NCBI GenBank assembly: GCA_016617785.1
Contig: JADILM010000001.1
Coordinates: 1,612,001 to 1,676,000 of the forward strand
DNA: 64,000 bases
DNA from: Sporobolomyces roseus
Lineage: Eukaryota; Basidiomycota; Microbotryomycetes; Sporidiobolales; Sporidiobolaceae
Direction: 5' to 3'
Part shown: one piece after another, positions 22,808-35,377 of the stretch
Numbering within the stretch: position 1 is the first letter of the stretch
Layout of the letters: every line of letters starts with the position of its first letter
Notes under the pieces: generated by a model
Database searches by the model: none
Seen by the model: only the letters and a program-made list of their open reading frames with translations
What the model was told of the DNA's origin: nothing
Made by a program: the position numbers and the translations under genes

Positions 22808-23081
22808 ATTTCGAGCTGATCTAGAGTATTCAAAGCGGTACAAGGTGGATTCGAGTGACTAGGAAGAGTGAGAAAGGTTCTTGCTCTCTCTCAAACACTT
22901 TTCACCTCCTTCATCTCACGAGTTGACCTATTCTAGCTCAATCAGTAATCAAACGTACCACCTCAACCTGCATATCGACCGTCTCAAGTCTCAAACCTCG
23001 TCGTCCCTTTGTTCGATTCCTAACCCCACCTAGATCTCTCCTCTCGTCCCTCTCTCCTTCCCACTCTCAGTAGCTACGTAG
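22808..23081. promoter_or_regulatory. Bidirectional promoter, BRCT / Rossmann genes
   Basis: This 274-bp region separates divergent start codons. Pyrimidine-rich stretches precede the plus-strand start, as is common before fungal ATGs. No specific element was identified. Confidence 0.45.
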
Positions 23082-24840
23082 ATGACCACGATACTCATTC
23101 TAGGAGGTCTCGGTACGTCCTCCTTTCCCTTTGCACTCGGCTCGTCACTCCTGACAGGGAGAGTGCACCTACCTTTCAAATTGCTGACTCGCCAACTTCT
23201 CCTGCGCTCGAATTCTAGGTGGTGATGGTCCTCGACAGCTTCTCCCATATCTCTTCTCCCCGACCTGCCCCGAGAAAGCGAAACCTTCTTTCGTTCGAGT
23301 TGTCGACAAATTCCTAGCGATTCCTCAAGCAGATGCATTCACTTTCTTCGCAGACCCTCGAGTCAAGGAGACGTTCAAGAAGGGAATAGAGGATGGAACT
23401 GACGAGTACATTCAGGGGAACTTGTTGACCGAAGGTGAGTGAGGAGATCTACGAGAGAGCCATAATGCGAAAATCTGACATTCTCGGAATCTGTTCGGTG
23501 TACAGCTACACGAACGAAAGTCTTCGGTCTACCTGAGACACATAGCGGTGATGGGAAGAGCTTCGATTACGTCTTCGACTTTACCGGCGAATCAGATTTC
23601 CGAGCTCCTGATCTCGTAAGTTCTCATGTCGATCTCCTATTAGAAGCCTGAACTCATCGTCTATTGTTCCTAGGTGCACGTCGAACGAACTCTACGACTC
23701 GCCCTACTACTCGGAGAAGCAGCAGTAAAAGCAAAAGTTGGAGCCTACATTCGAACTTTACCAACTTTTTCGAAACTCAAATCAGATTCCGAGGCGAAGA
23801 AAGGGTTGAAAGTGGGATCCGAAGGTGCGGGAGATGCTGAACCTTGGGGAACACTGTCAAAGTGGCATCATGAAGCAGCGAGGGGACTAGCAAAGCTTGA
23901 TGGGTGGGTCGCCTCAATTTCGGTTCTCCTCTTCCGAAGAAACTCGTTCTGACCCTTGTGTCACGATACAGACTCAACCTAGTACTCATGAGACCAGGGG
24001 TATTCTATGGCGATTTCACCCTCACAGGCTTCACTCCTCGTGCATTGATTGGAGAAGTTTACAAATTCCAAGCAGAAACAATGGAGTTCTTGTGAGTCCC
24101 CCTCACTTCTCCCTCTTTTGTGTCAGCTCGATAGCTCATGAAGGCGAGGTACAGATGGTCCGACTCTCTCGCTTGCAACACTTGTCACATCGATGATTTC
24201 TCCTCAGCACTCGTTTCAGCCGCGATTTGGGCGAAATCCCTCGGTTCTCGATCTGCCATCCTCTCCGCCTACTCCGTCAACCTTCCTCCAGCGATCGACT
24301 CGAATAAACCTCTCGAAGCTCTCACTTCTGGTCCTTCACCTGTCAAACCTGCCAAGAAGGAGGAAAAGGATATTCGAGCGGCAGTTTTCAATGTCGAGGA
24401 CGGAGGCGATACGAGGCAGAAAGTGATGTCGAAACTGATAGAAGAGGTGGTCGGAGTTAAGACGGGCTATCATGGTACCCTCATCAGTACATTCGCGAAG
24501 CTGAACTTGTCAGATGTCAGCGAAGATGCGAACGCCAAGGTAAGTTCGCTCTCTCGAGTTCGCTCTTTCTCACTCTGACACACTTTGACTTCCACAGCAC
24601 CTCGAAGGGTGGTCGGCTTTACTTCAAGCTTCGAATCCTCCTATCAACACGACAGTACCGATTTCACCTCAAGTTCCAGTCGATCTTCTCTCACCAAATC
24701 CGATCAGCTTCGACTCTTCCGCTCTTAAACGTCTCACAGGATGGTCTCCCGTTCACAAACTCGACGCTGCGACGGTGAGAGCTACGATCGAAGGGTTTCG
24801 CAAAGAAGGATACTGGCCGAATGCTCCTCCTCAAAAGTGA
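23082..24840 (+). CDS. NAD(P)-binding Rossmann-fold (atypical SDR / epimerase-like) protein
   Basis: The predicted 444-aa protein begins MTTILILGGLGGDGPRQLLP, a beta strand and glycine-rich loop typical of Rossmann dinucleotide binding. DYVFDFTGESDFRAPDLVHV and LVLMRPGVFYGDF resemble the middle of extended SDR or NmrA-like proteins, where YGDF follows the RPG strand. A Ser-Lys or Tyr-xxx-Lys catalytic pair is not obvious, so enzymatic activity is unproven. Exons: 23082-23112, 23219-23434, 23506-23615, 23674-23903, 23972-24091, 24155-24539 and 24598-24840. The stop at 24838-24840 reads through a GTGAGT; splicing there to an acceptor at 24898 would replace the final K with KSK. The substrate cannot be inferred. 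Confidence 0.72.
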
Positions 24841-25404
24841 GTTTTTTTGGCTCACTCCGGTCGGAGCTTCTACTCATCTGTCTCGTTTTCTCGTACAGAT
24901 CGAAGTGATTGGTCTTTCGGTCTCTCGACGATCTGTCCCTGTCTAACCAGTTATACCTTGTCGGTTATCGCCGTCGTCGTCGTTCACCGTCGTCGTCGTC
25001 GAAACGCATTATTCCCTAATACTCGTTTCGTCCTTTTTTCTTCTTCTTCAGTACATTTCCTCGCATTGCAACGCCTCGTTCTTTCTCGTTCATCGCTCAT
25101 CGTCGTCGATCTCTCTGTTCGCGGGAGACCCGTTCGACCGCTGTACTGACAAAGCAGAGGAAGAATAGCCCGTTTCAACTTCTCGCAATTTCTCGGCAAT
25201 CCTCTACCAGTTTGTACCGGTCTTGCTACTCCTTCGCTTTCACTTTCTTCCTCACTGTCGTCGACGACTACAACGAAAGTAGCTCGATAAACTCAAAGAC
25301 AATGTTTCGGCTAAATCTACTTGATCGTTTTTCTCCGACTCGACTTTTGATCTCCTCCAGGCCTCCCCGGATCTTCTTTCCCACGAGGAAAACGCCGTCA
25401 TAAC
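24841..25404. other. Intergenic, upstream of Zn2Cys6 gene 1
   Basis: These 564 nt contain a GTC/CGTCGTC-rich patch around 24969-25002 and long pyrimidine-rich stretches, with no convincing exon. It presumably holds the promoter and 5' leader of the downstream transcription factor. Confidence 0.45.
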
Positions 25405-28084
25405 ATGAACGCCCTGGCTGATGCAGCTTGTCGGGCTTCTATCGAACGTTCAGATCACTCGGAATCCTCTGTCGAACCCAGCAACAACAGTCTCCCACCT
25501 CCTCCCACTTCAACGACTAAACAACCTCGTCCTCGAAACAAATCCACTAGTTCAACCATGTCTCGCGGTTCAGACCCTACCAGCTTACTTCCAGCACCTC
25601 CAGAGGCCAAAACGAAGCATAGACAGGCGTGTTTATCCTGTCGAACTCTCAAGATCCGCTGTTTACCATGTGAGGATTCGACATCTGAATCTTGCAGTCG
25701 TTGTACGAGGCTACAATTGGAATGCCTGTGGAAGGAGGCAAGTAGGAGAGGTAGGAAACCTAAACCCTGGTTCGTCACTCTGGTTTAATCTCACTTCGTC
25801 AAGGTTCATAGGAAGAATCCGAGTCGGAATGATTCGCTGATCGACCGATTTATGTTATTTTTCTTCAGGCCAGGGCCTGCGAATTCTCCCGTTCAAGGTC
25901 AAAAGAGTCCTCCGTCACGAACTCCTTCTGTTGATACTCTACCAAACCCTCCTCCAGTAGCTTCAACTTCGACTGCGACGATCGAACCAGTTCAAGTTCG
26001 AGAGATTCCGTCGGAACCCATTCATTCGATGCAACCTTATTATCCTCCTGCTATCGTATCAGCTCCTTCGTCACATCCACCACCTCCTCCTGCGCACGTT
26101 CATTCCCATCCCCCTCCTCCCCCTCCTCCTCCTCAACATCATCACCACCATCCTGCTCCCTATCACGTCCACGACGCCTATGCGACACCAAGTCCTGGTT
26201 CCCTTTCCCTCGTCGACGTCGCAAGAGCGAAAGAAGCGGCATTATCGAATTTAGGAAAGACGAGGACGAAAGTGACAGCTCGACCGCAAGCTCAAACGAT
26301 AGATAGAGTGGCAGATCCGATAGATCATGGAGTATTGACAGAGGTAGAGGCAGCTCAGCTCTTCGACCAGTGCGTCGCGTACCCTTTACCAGAACCATCG
26401 ACGTCGAATCTCATATTTCAACCGTTCACAGTTTTCACTCGACTCTCAACGCCTACCTCATCCTCTTTGATCGACACCTACATACTCCAACCTACGTTCG
26501 ACAAACCTCGACAGTTCTCTTCACTTGCCTACTCGCCATGTCTGCCAAATTCTTTCGACCCGATCTATACCCTGTCCTCCTCTCTCACGCCGAGGCACTC
26601 ACTGGTCGAGCGATGGCGGAAGGAACGGCGACTGTCGCAGTCATTCAATCTTTGTTCCTCCTCGTATTCTGGAAAGAGGCGAAGAATCAACTCGCCTGGC
26701 TGAGAGTCGGTTACGCTATTCGACTCGCTTATCAATTACACCTTCACAAAGAGCGCAAAACTCCCTTCCCCGAGGACGAGTATGAAGCGCGTCTCATCGT
26801 CGACCGGGAACGCACTTGGATCTGCGCAACGATTTTTGACCATCTCTACATTCTTCGCTTGGATGAGGAGGAGGATGACGGTTTCTGTCAAACTTCGATG
26901 ATTCCTTCCTATCGAATCAATCCAGTCGAATGGTTGGCGGAAACGAGACGTTTTCAGGTGGATGACGATCTTGAATTGGGACCGACACTAGAGTGAGTTC
27001 TTCATGGTTAGAAGGATTCTCGGAAAAGACTCGAGCTGACATTCGTCGTTCGTTCCTAGATGGGTCAAGGTGCTTCGACTAGCGAAGGATATCGCTCATA
27101 CAAGGCCGTCTCATGCTCGATCACTTTCTCACCACCTACAAGGCATTCTCGAATCGGCTTATGACCGTTGGGTCACTTCTCCTCGTAATCTCTCGTCACT
27201 CATCTGCCTTGTCACCTCTCTCGCTGACTCTGACTCGGTCCTATAGCACCGGATGCAAGTCCTGCCGAGCGACGACGAGCTATTCGAATCCAATTCTTCA
27301 TGAACGCTGCATTTGTCGCTTTACATCGAGCCTCTCTCGAAGCGACCGAGTTGACTGAGGAGGGAACAAGACGCTATCATGTCGACGGAGTCAACGATCA
27401 GAACATCGCACGCTTCATCACGTATGCTCAATCGATGGTCGAATCGATCGAAGCTCTCGAAAAGGAGGGAATGATCCAATTCTTCCAAGATCTTCTCGGT
27501 CCTACACTCTACTCTTTCGGAGAATTCCTTGTCAAGCTCTACCCTGGTGGAGGTTCACACACTCAAGCTACTATTGTCGATCTGCTCACTCGCAGTAAGT
27601 CTCTCTCCATTTCCTCATTATCGATGTTTCGAAAGACTGACGAATTGCTCTGAATTTAGCACATCGCGCTTTCGACAACGCCGCGAATGGACGAGAGGAT
27701 ACTACTCCCGCATTCATTTCCCGCTTCTTCCAACTCACTCTCCGCATTCTCGGAGTACCTCCCAAAGCTCCTCAACCACCTCCTTTCGTCCCAGCTACAT
27801 ACCATGGTCCTCCGGTCGACCATCATCCTCACGAGAACTATCACGCTTATCCCGCTTCTGCAGAGCCTGGTGCTGTAAGCTACTCCTCTAGATCTCATTT
27901 CATGAACTTTTCACTGAGCAATCTCTTTTTTCCGTTTTAACAGCCTCAACATATGCCGCATCCATCATATCTTCCCGTCTCGTTCGTCAACTCCATTAAT
28001 GATGATACACAGTACTGGGATTCGCTGTTGCCGGGTGGAACGACCTGGTTCGACCAGTCATTGGATGATCTTTTGCGAACTTGA
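25405..28084 (+). CDS. Zn2Cys6 fungal transcription factor with Fungal_trans domain (1)
   Basis: The predicted 751-aa regulator has an N-terminal binuclear zinc cluster: RQACLSCRTLKIRC, an eleven-residue linker, then CSRCTRLQLEC, about residues 75-110. A linker rich in Pro and His follows (PPPPPPPPQHHHHH near 26105-26150). The middle-homology region starts near LFDHFHSTLNAYLILFD and includes FRPDLYPVLLSHAEALTGRA and LAWLRVGYAIRLAYQLHLHK, typical of the Fungal_trans domain. Seven exons: 25405-25769, 25869-26369, 26432-26992, 27060-27184, 27247-27594, 27660-27874 and 27944-28084. The tail ends in acidic/aromatic sequence (WFDQSLDDLLRT) that could be an activation region. Such factors act in the nucleus as regulators of metabolic genes; the target is unknown and no pathway cluster surrounds it. 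Confidence 0.87.
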
Positions 28085-28639
28085 AATCAATCAAGATTAC
28101 AACGATTGTTCGCTAATCGTCACGAGTGTCTGCTGGACTGTTCTCGAGAGGACGGCAAGAGCGTTTCGGAAAGAAGCAAGTGAAACCGGATGCAGCGAGT
28201 TCCTGAAACGAAACAAACTCTCCTCAATTTCCGCTGCTTCCTCACCGTGCTGATCATATTCAACCGTGCAACGTTCAGTTTGGCAGTTCGGCACGACAGA
28301 AGCTATAAAGTTATTCGATCGCACGTTTGCGAATTCGGTTTCCACCAATCCAACCCGCACGTTCCACCTCTTTTCCTTCGGGTGTCCCTTTCGTTTCCAC
28401 GCGAAACTTGGCTTTATACAATGCCCCTGCAGTCATACATCAACTCTCTCTCACTCGTCTCACTACCACTCGCCTCAAAGTCGAAAGAACACGACCTCAA
28501 AGTCATCGCAACTTCGCACACTGCTCTCTTTCGCAAGATTCCCTTATTCGGCTCCTCTACCTTCATTTACTCCCCTCGCCTTGATCGACGCTCCAAGCTC
28601 CACTTCATTCTACCTTCGGAACCGAATCTCTGCGGAAAA
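28085..28639. other. Intergenic, upstream of Cpl1-like gene
   Basis: These 555 nt contain overlapping open frames on the plus strand, but none has conserved content or splice signals. The last 200 nt are pyrimidine-rich, consistent with a 5' leader. Confidence 0.4.
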
Positions 28640-29085
28640 ATGTTCCCTACCCTTTTCTTTCCTCTCCTCGCACTCCTTCTTTCCTTTGTCAACGCAAGAC
28701 CAGCTCGACTTGAAACGGTATCCCTCTGCCCGATAAGCTTAGAAACATGCTTCTCGGGTAGCTCTTTCGAGTGTGTAGACGTACAGGTGAGTCTTCCTTC
28801 AACCCTTCCCGAGAACGTTGCGAAAAACTAAACGCCGACATTGTGAACTGCAGACGAATGCCAACTCTTGTGGACAATGTCGAGATGCCGGAGGTATTGA
28901 TTGTTTGGCGTTAGGAGGAGTCGAAAGTGCTGGATGTGGTGAGTCTTCAGAGCTGGTTTCGCGATGTTTACGAGAGACTGAATTCGTTCCGTTGTACAGT
29001 CGAGGCCAAGTGCGAAGTATGGTCTTGTGCGAAAGGTTTTGATTACCTGCTGGAAACGAAGAGCTGCGTACCAGCTTATCCATGA
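28640..29085 (+). CDS. Small secreted cysteine-rich protein, Cpl1/PriA-like
   Basis: The predicted 105-aa protein has a clear signal peptide (MFPTLFFPLLALLLSFVNA) and about ten cysteines in the mature part. Their spacing resembles the Cpl1-like domain of basidiomycetes: CPISLETC, ECVDVQ, then NSCGQC, GGIDCLALGGVESAGC, and CEVWSCAKGF with a final CVP. Three exons: 28640-28786, 28854-28938 and 29000-29085, with the cysteine pattern crossing both introns in frame. In Cryptococcus a Cpl1 protein is secreted and influences host interaction; the domain is also widespread in non-pathogens, so no such role can be assumed here. The protein is only slightly longer than the domain, with no GPI signal. 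Confidence 0.78.
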
Positions 29086-29700
29086 GTCTTTCCCTCGAGT
29101 TGTACATAGTTCTGTCATTCGCTTTTCGTATTCCGTCTATTACTTTGTCGACTCGTAGAATTTTCGGCCACCTAGATCTCGAAGTTGTGTTGTACTCCAG
29201 GCTTACATGTCGCCGACGTGGAGAACGCTGGCCGTCTGGGAGTTGCGAGGTTTTAGTTGCGAAGCGAAGAGGGGAGAAATTTGGATCCGACGGAACGGTC
29301 TGTCGCCCTCACTCAAGCGTAGATCTAGCTGGAGACCTCGTCATAGAGTACGCTCAGCTCAGCGGGTTGATTGTACGGGTCGAAAGGAGATGCGGTGAAA
29401 CTAGAGAGGACAAAAGCAGCGTTGCAACTCAAGCGGAACCGAGGAGACCTAGCGCACAAGCCAGGTAGTGCCCTAATCTATACTTGAATGTATTAAGGAG
29501 GTATTCTGAGCTGTAGCGACTTTAGAGACAGAGGTGTAGGAGGGAGAAAGGGAATCGTTTCTTCATCCTTTATTCATCACCTTCATCAAGCCTGACAGCA
29601 GGCCAGACAGAGCTAAATACGACAAAAATCCTAGAACAGCCCTAGAGACTACCTGTCGATCCCGTACTCTTCTCCTCGTCGAAATTCCCCCACTTCTCGA
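29086..29700. other. Intergenic, Cpl1-like to TBC gene
   Basis: These 615 nt hold no exon chain I can support. Open frames at 29082-29468 lack hydrophobic or conserved patterns. The last 100 nt before 29701 are pyrimidine-rich, as expected for a promoter-proximal leader. Confidence 0.4.
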
Positions 29701-32419
29701 ATGCCCACCTCTTCCACCTCGAGACCTTCACCAGATGAGATTCTGAAGCGATGGGATACATTGCTGAACGATCCGCTCTTATCTTTCGAGTCGCTCAAGC
29801 GAAAAGCAGCAGAGGGAGAGCTCGACAAGAGTTTGAGATCGCTGTGTTGGAGAGTGAGTTACTATCATATCTCTTGGTCAAGTCATGCATAGCTGATATT
29901 GTTCGATGTTGGAAGTACTTCTTCGGTCTGCTCCCTTCGCCTTCCTCACTTTCCGCCGACACAGGCTCAACTTCGAATTCGACGACCTACTCGACCTACT
30001 CTCTTCTCCTATCTCGTCAACGGTCAGAGTGTTCAGATTTACGAGAAAGGTTCCTGCGAGCGCCAGATGGAGGATGGATCAAAGATGGAGAAACGAATGA
30101 AGACGGAAATCGAGGACGAACGAGTTCAGAAAACGGCGGTGAGAAATCTGCGACGGGTAGACCAGTCAAGGTCGATGCGAAAGTGAATAATCCGCTAGGG
30201 TTGGAGGACGATAACCCATGGCAATCCTGGTTCGCTGATTTGGAGTTGAGGAAAACGATTCGTCAAGACGTTCAACGGACGTAAGCTGCAGAGTCCCACT
30301 CCCCTTCCTGTTTTGTTGTGATGCTGATACCGAGAGTGTGCAGGTTCCCGGAGATCGACTACTTCCGACTTGCTCCAACCCAGAACCAGTTGACCGACCT
30401 ACTCTTCATCTACACGAAACTCACTCCCGATGTCGGCTATCGACAAGGAATGCACGAACTCCTTGCTCCTCTCCTCTGGACCGTCGACCTAGACTCGCTC
30501 CCTCCCGGTCGAGCTCAAGAGGACTCCCTGCCACATCTCGTCCTCTCGAGCGAATTCGTAGAGCACGATACTTGGTCTCTCTTCTCGACCTTGATGAAAT
30601 CTTGCGCCCCCTTCTACGATCACAAAGCGACTATACCCCTCTCTAAAACTCCTCAGCGCCATCAAGTCACTGGACTCGGCCTCTCTGCAGTCTCCGCCTC
30701 CTCCTCGACCTCCACCCTCGTTCAACCAATCGTCGCTATCGCCGTCCACCTCCATTCTCTCCTCGCCACCCTCGATCCTCAACTCCACGCTACCTTCACT
30801 CGTCTTCAGATCGAGCCTCAATTGTACGCCATCCGATGGCTTCGACTCCTCTTCTCTCGCGAATTCCCTCTCTCCGAAACCTTGACCTTGTGGGACGGAA
30901 TCTTCGCTCGCGACCCCTCGCTTCAGATCACTCAGCACGTAGCAGCCGCCATGCTACTCCGTATTCGCGACGCTTTGATTACGGCCGAACGAATTGGAGG
31001 TTACGGAGAATTCCTCCAAGTTCTCCTTCGCTACCCGGCTTGCCCAGATGGAACCTTCCGAACGAGTCTACTCCTCTTGCAAGCGAACTATCTACGTGAC
31101 AACTTGTCCTTCGAAGGAGCAGAGTACATTCGTCGACAGAATTTTGAACTCGGAGTTACCCAGGCTCATGAAGGAGGAGATGAAGAGACGGATTTACGAA
31201 GTCCCGCTGCGAGAGGAGCTCATGGACAGAGAAGGAGTGCCAATGGAGCGGGACCATCAGTCAATGGAGTTGCGCTCTTGGGAGAAGGAGGTCTTGTAGG
31301 AGATCTGGCGAAAGGCGTCTACGGTAGAGCAGAAGCTCTCGGGATCAACAAGGCGATTCTGGGCACTTTCAACGATATCAGAGTGAGCTTTCCGATCTCG
31401 AACTCTGTTCTCTGTATTGGCGACTGATTCTCATGGATGCTTTGTCGATGCAGCGAGGAGTGACGGCAGCTCAAGCGCAACTCGAAGAACAACGTCAACG
31501 ACAGCGTGGACAATTCTCCCAGATCCCTTCACGAGCACCCTGGGAGAGTCCGACTCAATCCTTTGATTCGTCGAGTCAATTGCGCTCGGAACTCGCTCAG
31601 ATTCGATCTTCGAACATCGCCATGGCTAGCGCTCTCGAGCTCTGCGTCACCGTCCTCGAGAAGGCCTTGATATCTCCAACGCCGGATCCGTCTTCGTCAG
31701 CGGAGAATGGTCAACGAACAGCTGGGGGACAAATCAACTCGAAATCGAATTTGGGAAACCGCACAAGCTCGGCATCATCCTCACTTGCACCTCAGATGAT
31801 GGCAATCACAGCAGTCAAACATGTGCGAGACGTTCTAGGAGGACAAGCGAAATCTTTCGACTCGAGTGTTCTTGGCCCTCTCGAGCAAACCCTCGACCAA
31901 CTTACCAAATCTCCACCTCTTCCACCTCTTCCCTTTGACTCGCCGTTTCTCGCTTCCCAGACAGAAGAATCCGATCCAGATCCTCCATTAGACTCGACCC
32001 CTACTCACGAAAACGTTCCTCTTCAACCTCCATCTTCTGCTTCGTCCTTTCCCCCAGCTCAACGCGCAATGCCAGCTGCTCCTTCTCGACCAACGCCGCC
32101 AACCTCTCCACCTCCCACAAGAGCTTCCCCCTCGCCATCCGCTTACGTTAGCTCGAGGTCTGACAAACCACTCCCTTCCCTCACTCGAACTCCCCAACTC
32201 CCCTCTTCCGCTACTCCTACCGCTTCTTCCCCGAGCTCATCAGATCCAGTCACGAGCTTCAAATCGTCTCGACGTCCTTCTCCACTGCTCACCTCGTATG
32301 CTGGATCCTCGCCTGCTCCGTCGAGGCCGACTTCGACTTCTTCCTCGCCGCCAAGTTCAATCAAATCCCTTCCCTCTCCGACACCTCGGACACCGTTTGA
32401 TCCTCTAGGAGTATTGTAG
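29701..32419 (+). CDS. TBC-domain Rab GTPase-activating protein (TBC1D5-like)
   Basis: The predicted 840-aa protein has a TBC domain over about residues 35-430. Both catalytic fingers are visible: IRQDVQRTFPEIDYFR carries the IxxDxxR arginine-finger motif, and DVGYRQGMHELLAPLLW carries the YxQ glutamine finger. TBC proteins accelerate GTP hydrolysis by Rab GTPases in membrane traffic. The long insert between the N-terminal half-motif (LCWRYFFGLLP) and the Arg finger, and later FLQVLLRYP, fit the TBC1D5 type, which acts in retromer/Rab7 traffic; that subfamily call is tentative. Exons: 29701-29853, 29916-30280, 30344-31382 and 31454-32419. The C-terminal 230 residues are Ser/Pro-rich and probably disordered. 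Confidence 0.85.
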
Positions 32420-32831
32420 GGATGCATGTATTCGTTGTAGTCGAGCTGGTCTCGTTGCGGGTGCTGAGAACGTCGAAGTCACAATTGCTCAGTCCTTTTG
32501 ACGACATACGCAGACAGTGAGAGGAGATAGCTGTCGCTGTCGCTAGACTATTCGCTAGCGCTTCTTTTCAAGCAGCTTAGTGGAGCTATCGTCTGTTCTC
32601 TGAGCCAATGAAGCTTTTGCGAAGTTTCTCCAAGTCTCGCATTGTTATTTTCGCTTAAACTTGCTTCACGTTCCGATAAGCCTATCAGTCCATACGAACA
32701 TTCTCTACCCGCTCAGTGCGGCTCAGAGGCTTCCGCGAAGTAAAGCGAAAGTCGAGATTTGCGATTGGAAACTTTGAATTTTTTTCGCCTCCAAAATCGA
32801 TCAACTTCATCCACATCCACCACTCTTCGCG
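32420..32831. other. Intergenic, TBC gene to NADH dehydrogenase
   Basis: These 412 nt lie between tandem plus-strand genes. A short T-rich tract precedes the NDE1-like start by about 50 nt. No coding signal is seen. Confidence 0.4.
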
Positions 32832-35377
32832 ATGTCGTTCAACAGGGTTCTAGGTGAGTCATAAACCTATCAAACAACTTTCCAACGCGTCCGCTGACCT
32901 AGATCTGTCTTTGATAGCCTCTGGTTCTCGCGCTCAGCGCACTCTTCTCACCTCGGCCATTCCTGCTCACCGACAGTTCTCTATCAACGTCGCAAGTAGG
33001 TTACAGAACCCTGATCTCACCAAGGAGACTGCTCGCCCTCCTCCTCCTTCTTCTCAACTCTCCTCGACTCCTCTTCCTGCTGGAACCACTTCAACTATCA
33101 ATGTCGCCCCTGTAGTCACCCCTGCCGCTACTCCTATCGCTCCTTCCACTGCCTCCTCCTCTTCTTCTTCTTCTTCATCTTCATCCTCTACTCCTCCCCC
33201 TCCTCCTCCCAAAGCTCCCAAGCACCGCCTTCGAACTTTCGGGCGATCAGTTCTTTTCGTAGTTGCCGCAACTGGTGGATTCATTATCTGGAGATCTTAC
33301 GAGCAGCGACACCCTGGAGAACAGCTCCCTCACGATCCTTCTCTTCCTACCGTCGTAGTCCTCGGAAACGGATGGGGAAGTTCGGCTTTCTTGAAGGAAC
33401 TCGATAACAGCGGTTACAACGTCGTGAGTAGCTTCTCATTCTCGTTGCTTTTCGCTCGAATGCAAGTAGAAGCTGACGATGCTCGTCGTGTTAGGTCGTT
33501 ATCTCTCCCCGAAACTACTTCCTCTTCACTCCTCTTCTTCCCTCAGTTACCGTCGGAACTCTCGGTGCTCGATCCATTCTCGAGCCTACTCGATTCCTCA
33601 CTCGACACATGAAGCGAAAGACTGAGGTGTACGAGGGAGAAGTGTACGAAGTTGACCCTGAAAAGAAGACTGTTCGGTTCCTCGGTGAGTTTCGAACAAA
33701 TCGGCTATCCCAAACTACAACTCATCGCTGATTACCTTTCTTCTTGAGCCCCACAGACAACTCTGAGATCAAGGGTGAAATTGCTGGAACTGAGCTCTCC
33801 TACGATTACCTCGTCTACGCTGTCGGAGCTGAGAACCAAACTTTCGGTATCAAGGGTGTCAAGGAGCACGCTTGCTTCCTTAAGGAGGTTTGGGATGCTG
33901 AGAAGATCCGAGGAAGGATCATGGACTGTATTGAAGCTGCCAACTTCGTCGGACAAACTCAAGCTGAGATCGACCGACTTCTTCACTTCGTTAGTTTTCC
34001 TCCTTTTTCTATATTTCCCGAAAGAGCTCGAAACTGATAAAATTCGCTGTGTAGGTCGTCGTTGGAGGTGGACCCACTGGTGTAGAGTACGCTGGTGAAC
34101 TTCACGATTTCCTCAAGGAGGATCTCGGTGATGTGAGTCTCCCTTTCGCAATCTGTCAATCTTTCGTTCTCGATGCTGATTCCTTTCTCACACCAGTGGT
34201 ACCCTGAACTTGCCTCCCGCATCAAGATCACTCTCATCGAAGCTCTCCCTAACGTTCTTCCCATGTTCTCAAAGCAACTCATGTAAGTTTTCGCAATTCC
34301 GCTCTTGCTTTCCCTCGTTCTTTGATTCTCATGCCTTTTCCTTTTGATAGTGACTACACCATGTCTGCGTTCAAGGAGAACAAGATCGACATTGCTACGA
34401 AGACCATGGTTAAGGAAGTCAAGGAGAAGTCACTCGTTGCTCAAAACGAGAAGAAGGAACTCGTCGAATACCCTTACGGACTTTTGGTCTGGTGCGCCTC
34501 ACCTCCTGATCTTATAGCTATGGTGATTGAACGCTGACCTGGCTTGTATCTGCAGGGCTACCGGAAACACTGCTCGTCAAGTTACCAAGGATTTGATGAA
34601 CAAGATCCCTAACGAACAAAACTCTCGTCGTGGTCTCCTCGTCGATGAGCACCTCCGACTCCTCGGATCTGACGGTATCTTCGCTCTCGGAGACTGCACT
34701 GGTATGTCCTTCTCCACTGCAGTTTTGCAGAGTCTGTACTGATCGAACCTTCCCTCTCTTTAGCCACCAACTACGCTCCTACCGCTCAAGTCGCTGCTCA
34801 ACAAGGTCGATACCTCGCCCGTGTCTTCTCGAAGCTCCACAAGAAGGACGCTCTCCTCCGAGACCTTGACCAAGCCAAGTCTGCCAACGCTGAACCTTCC
34901 CGCCTCGACTCGCTCGCGAACGCTGTCATCCGAGCTAGCAACATCTCTCCCTTCTCCTACTCTCACCAAGGTGTACGTTGATGCGTCTCTCTTCTTCTCT
35001 CATTCTGAATCGCGACCTGACAGCTATATTCCGTTCTGCAGTCCCTCGCTTACATCGGTTCTGACAAGGCTATTGCCGATCTTCCTTTCCTCCAAGGTAA
35101 CCTCTCTGCCGCTGGTCTCGCCACTTACTAGTACGTTACTCTGTCTCCCTCTCTCTGCTTGATGCGAGCTCGTATTGACTTTGAACCCTCTCGTTAATTA
35201 GCTTCTGGCGTTCGGCTTACATTTCCCAACTCTTCTCCCTCCGTAACCGTCTCCTCGTTCTCGGTGACTGGGTCAACGCCAAGGTTCTCGGACGGTGAGT
35301 TGTCGATCTCTCGTCAAAGACATAGAGCTCTGCTGACTTTCGAACTTGTTCTTCACAGCGATGTCTCCCGAGCCTAA
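32832..35377 (+). CDS. NDE1: External alternative (type II) NADH:ubiquinone oxidoreductase
   Basis: The predicted 603-aa single-subunit NADH dehydrogenase oxidises NADH at the mitochondrial inner membrane without proton pumping. An Arg/Ser-rich leader, a Ser/Pro low-complexity stretch and one transmembrane segment ([15 protein letters not shown]) precede the two Rossmann folds, the layout of enzymes facing the intermembrane space. The FAD site is [16 protein letters not shown] and the NADH site [36 protein letters not shown] and the C-terminal [12 protein letters not shown] are further hallmarks. Twelve exons end at 32853, 33423, 33684, 33989, 34132, 34282, 34491, 34701, 34972, 35130, 35294 and 35377; the last has only 19 nt. 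No EF-hand is seen between the Rossmann domains, so calcium control is unlikely. Confidence 0.92.
33148..33207. repeat. Ser and Pro codon repeats in NDE1 leader
   Basis: A run of TCT/TCC/TCA serine codons is followed by CCT/CCC proline codons, giving about a dozen Ser and six Pro residues. It lies between the mitochondrial leader and the membrane anchor. Such repeats vary in length between strains. Confidence 0.8.

Noticed and set aside
29082..29468. Plus-strand open frame between the Cpl1-like and TBC genes
   Set aside because: No conserved pattern, no signal peptide and no consistent intron chain.
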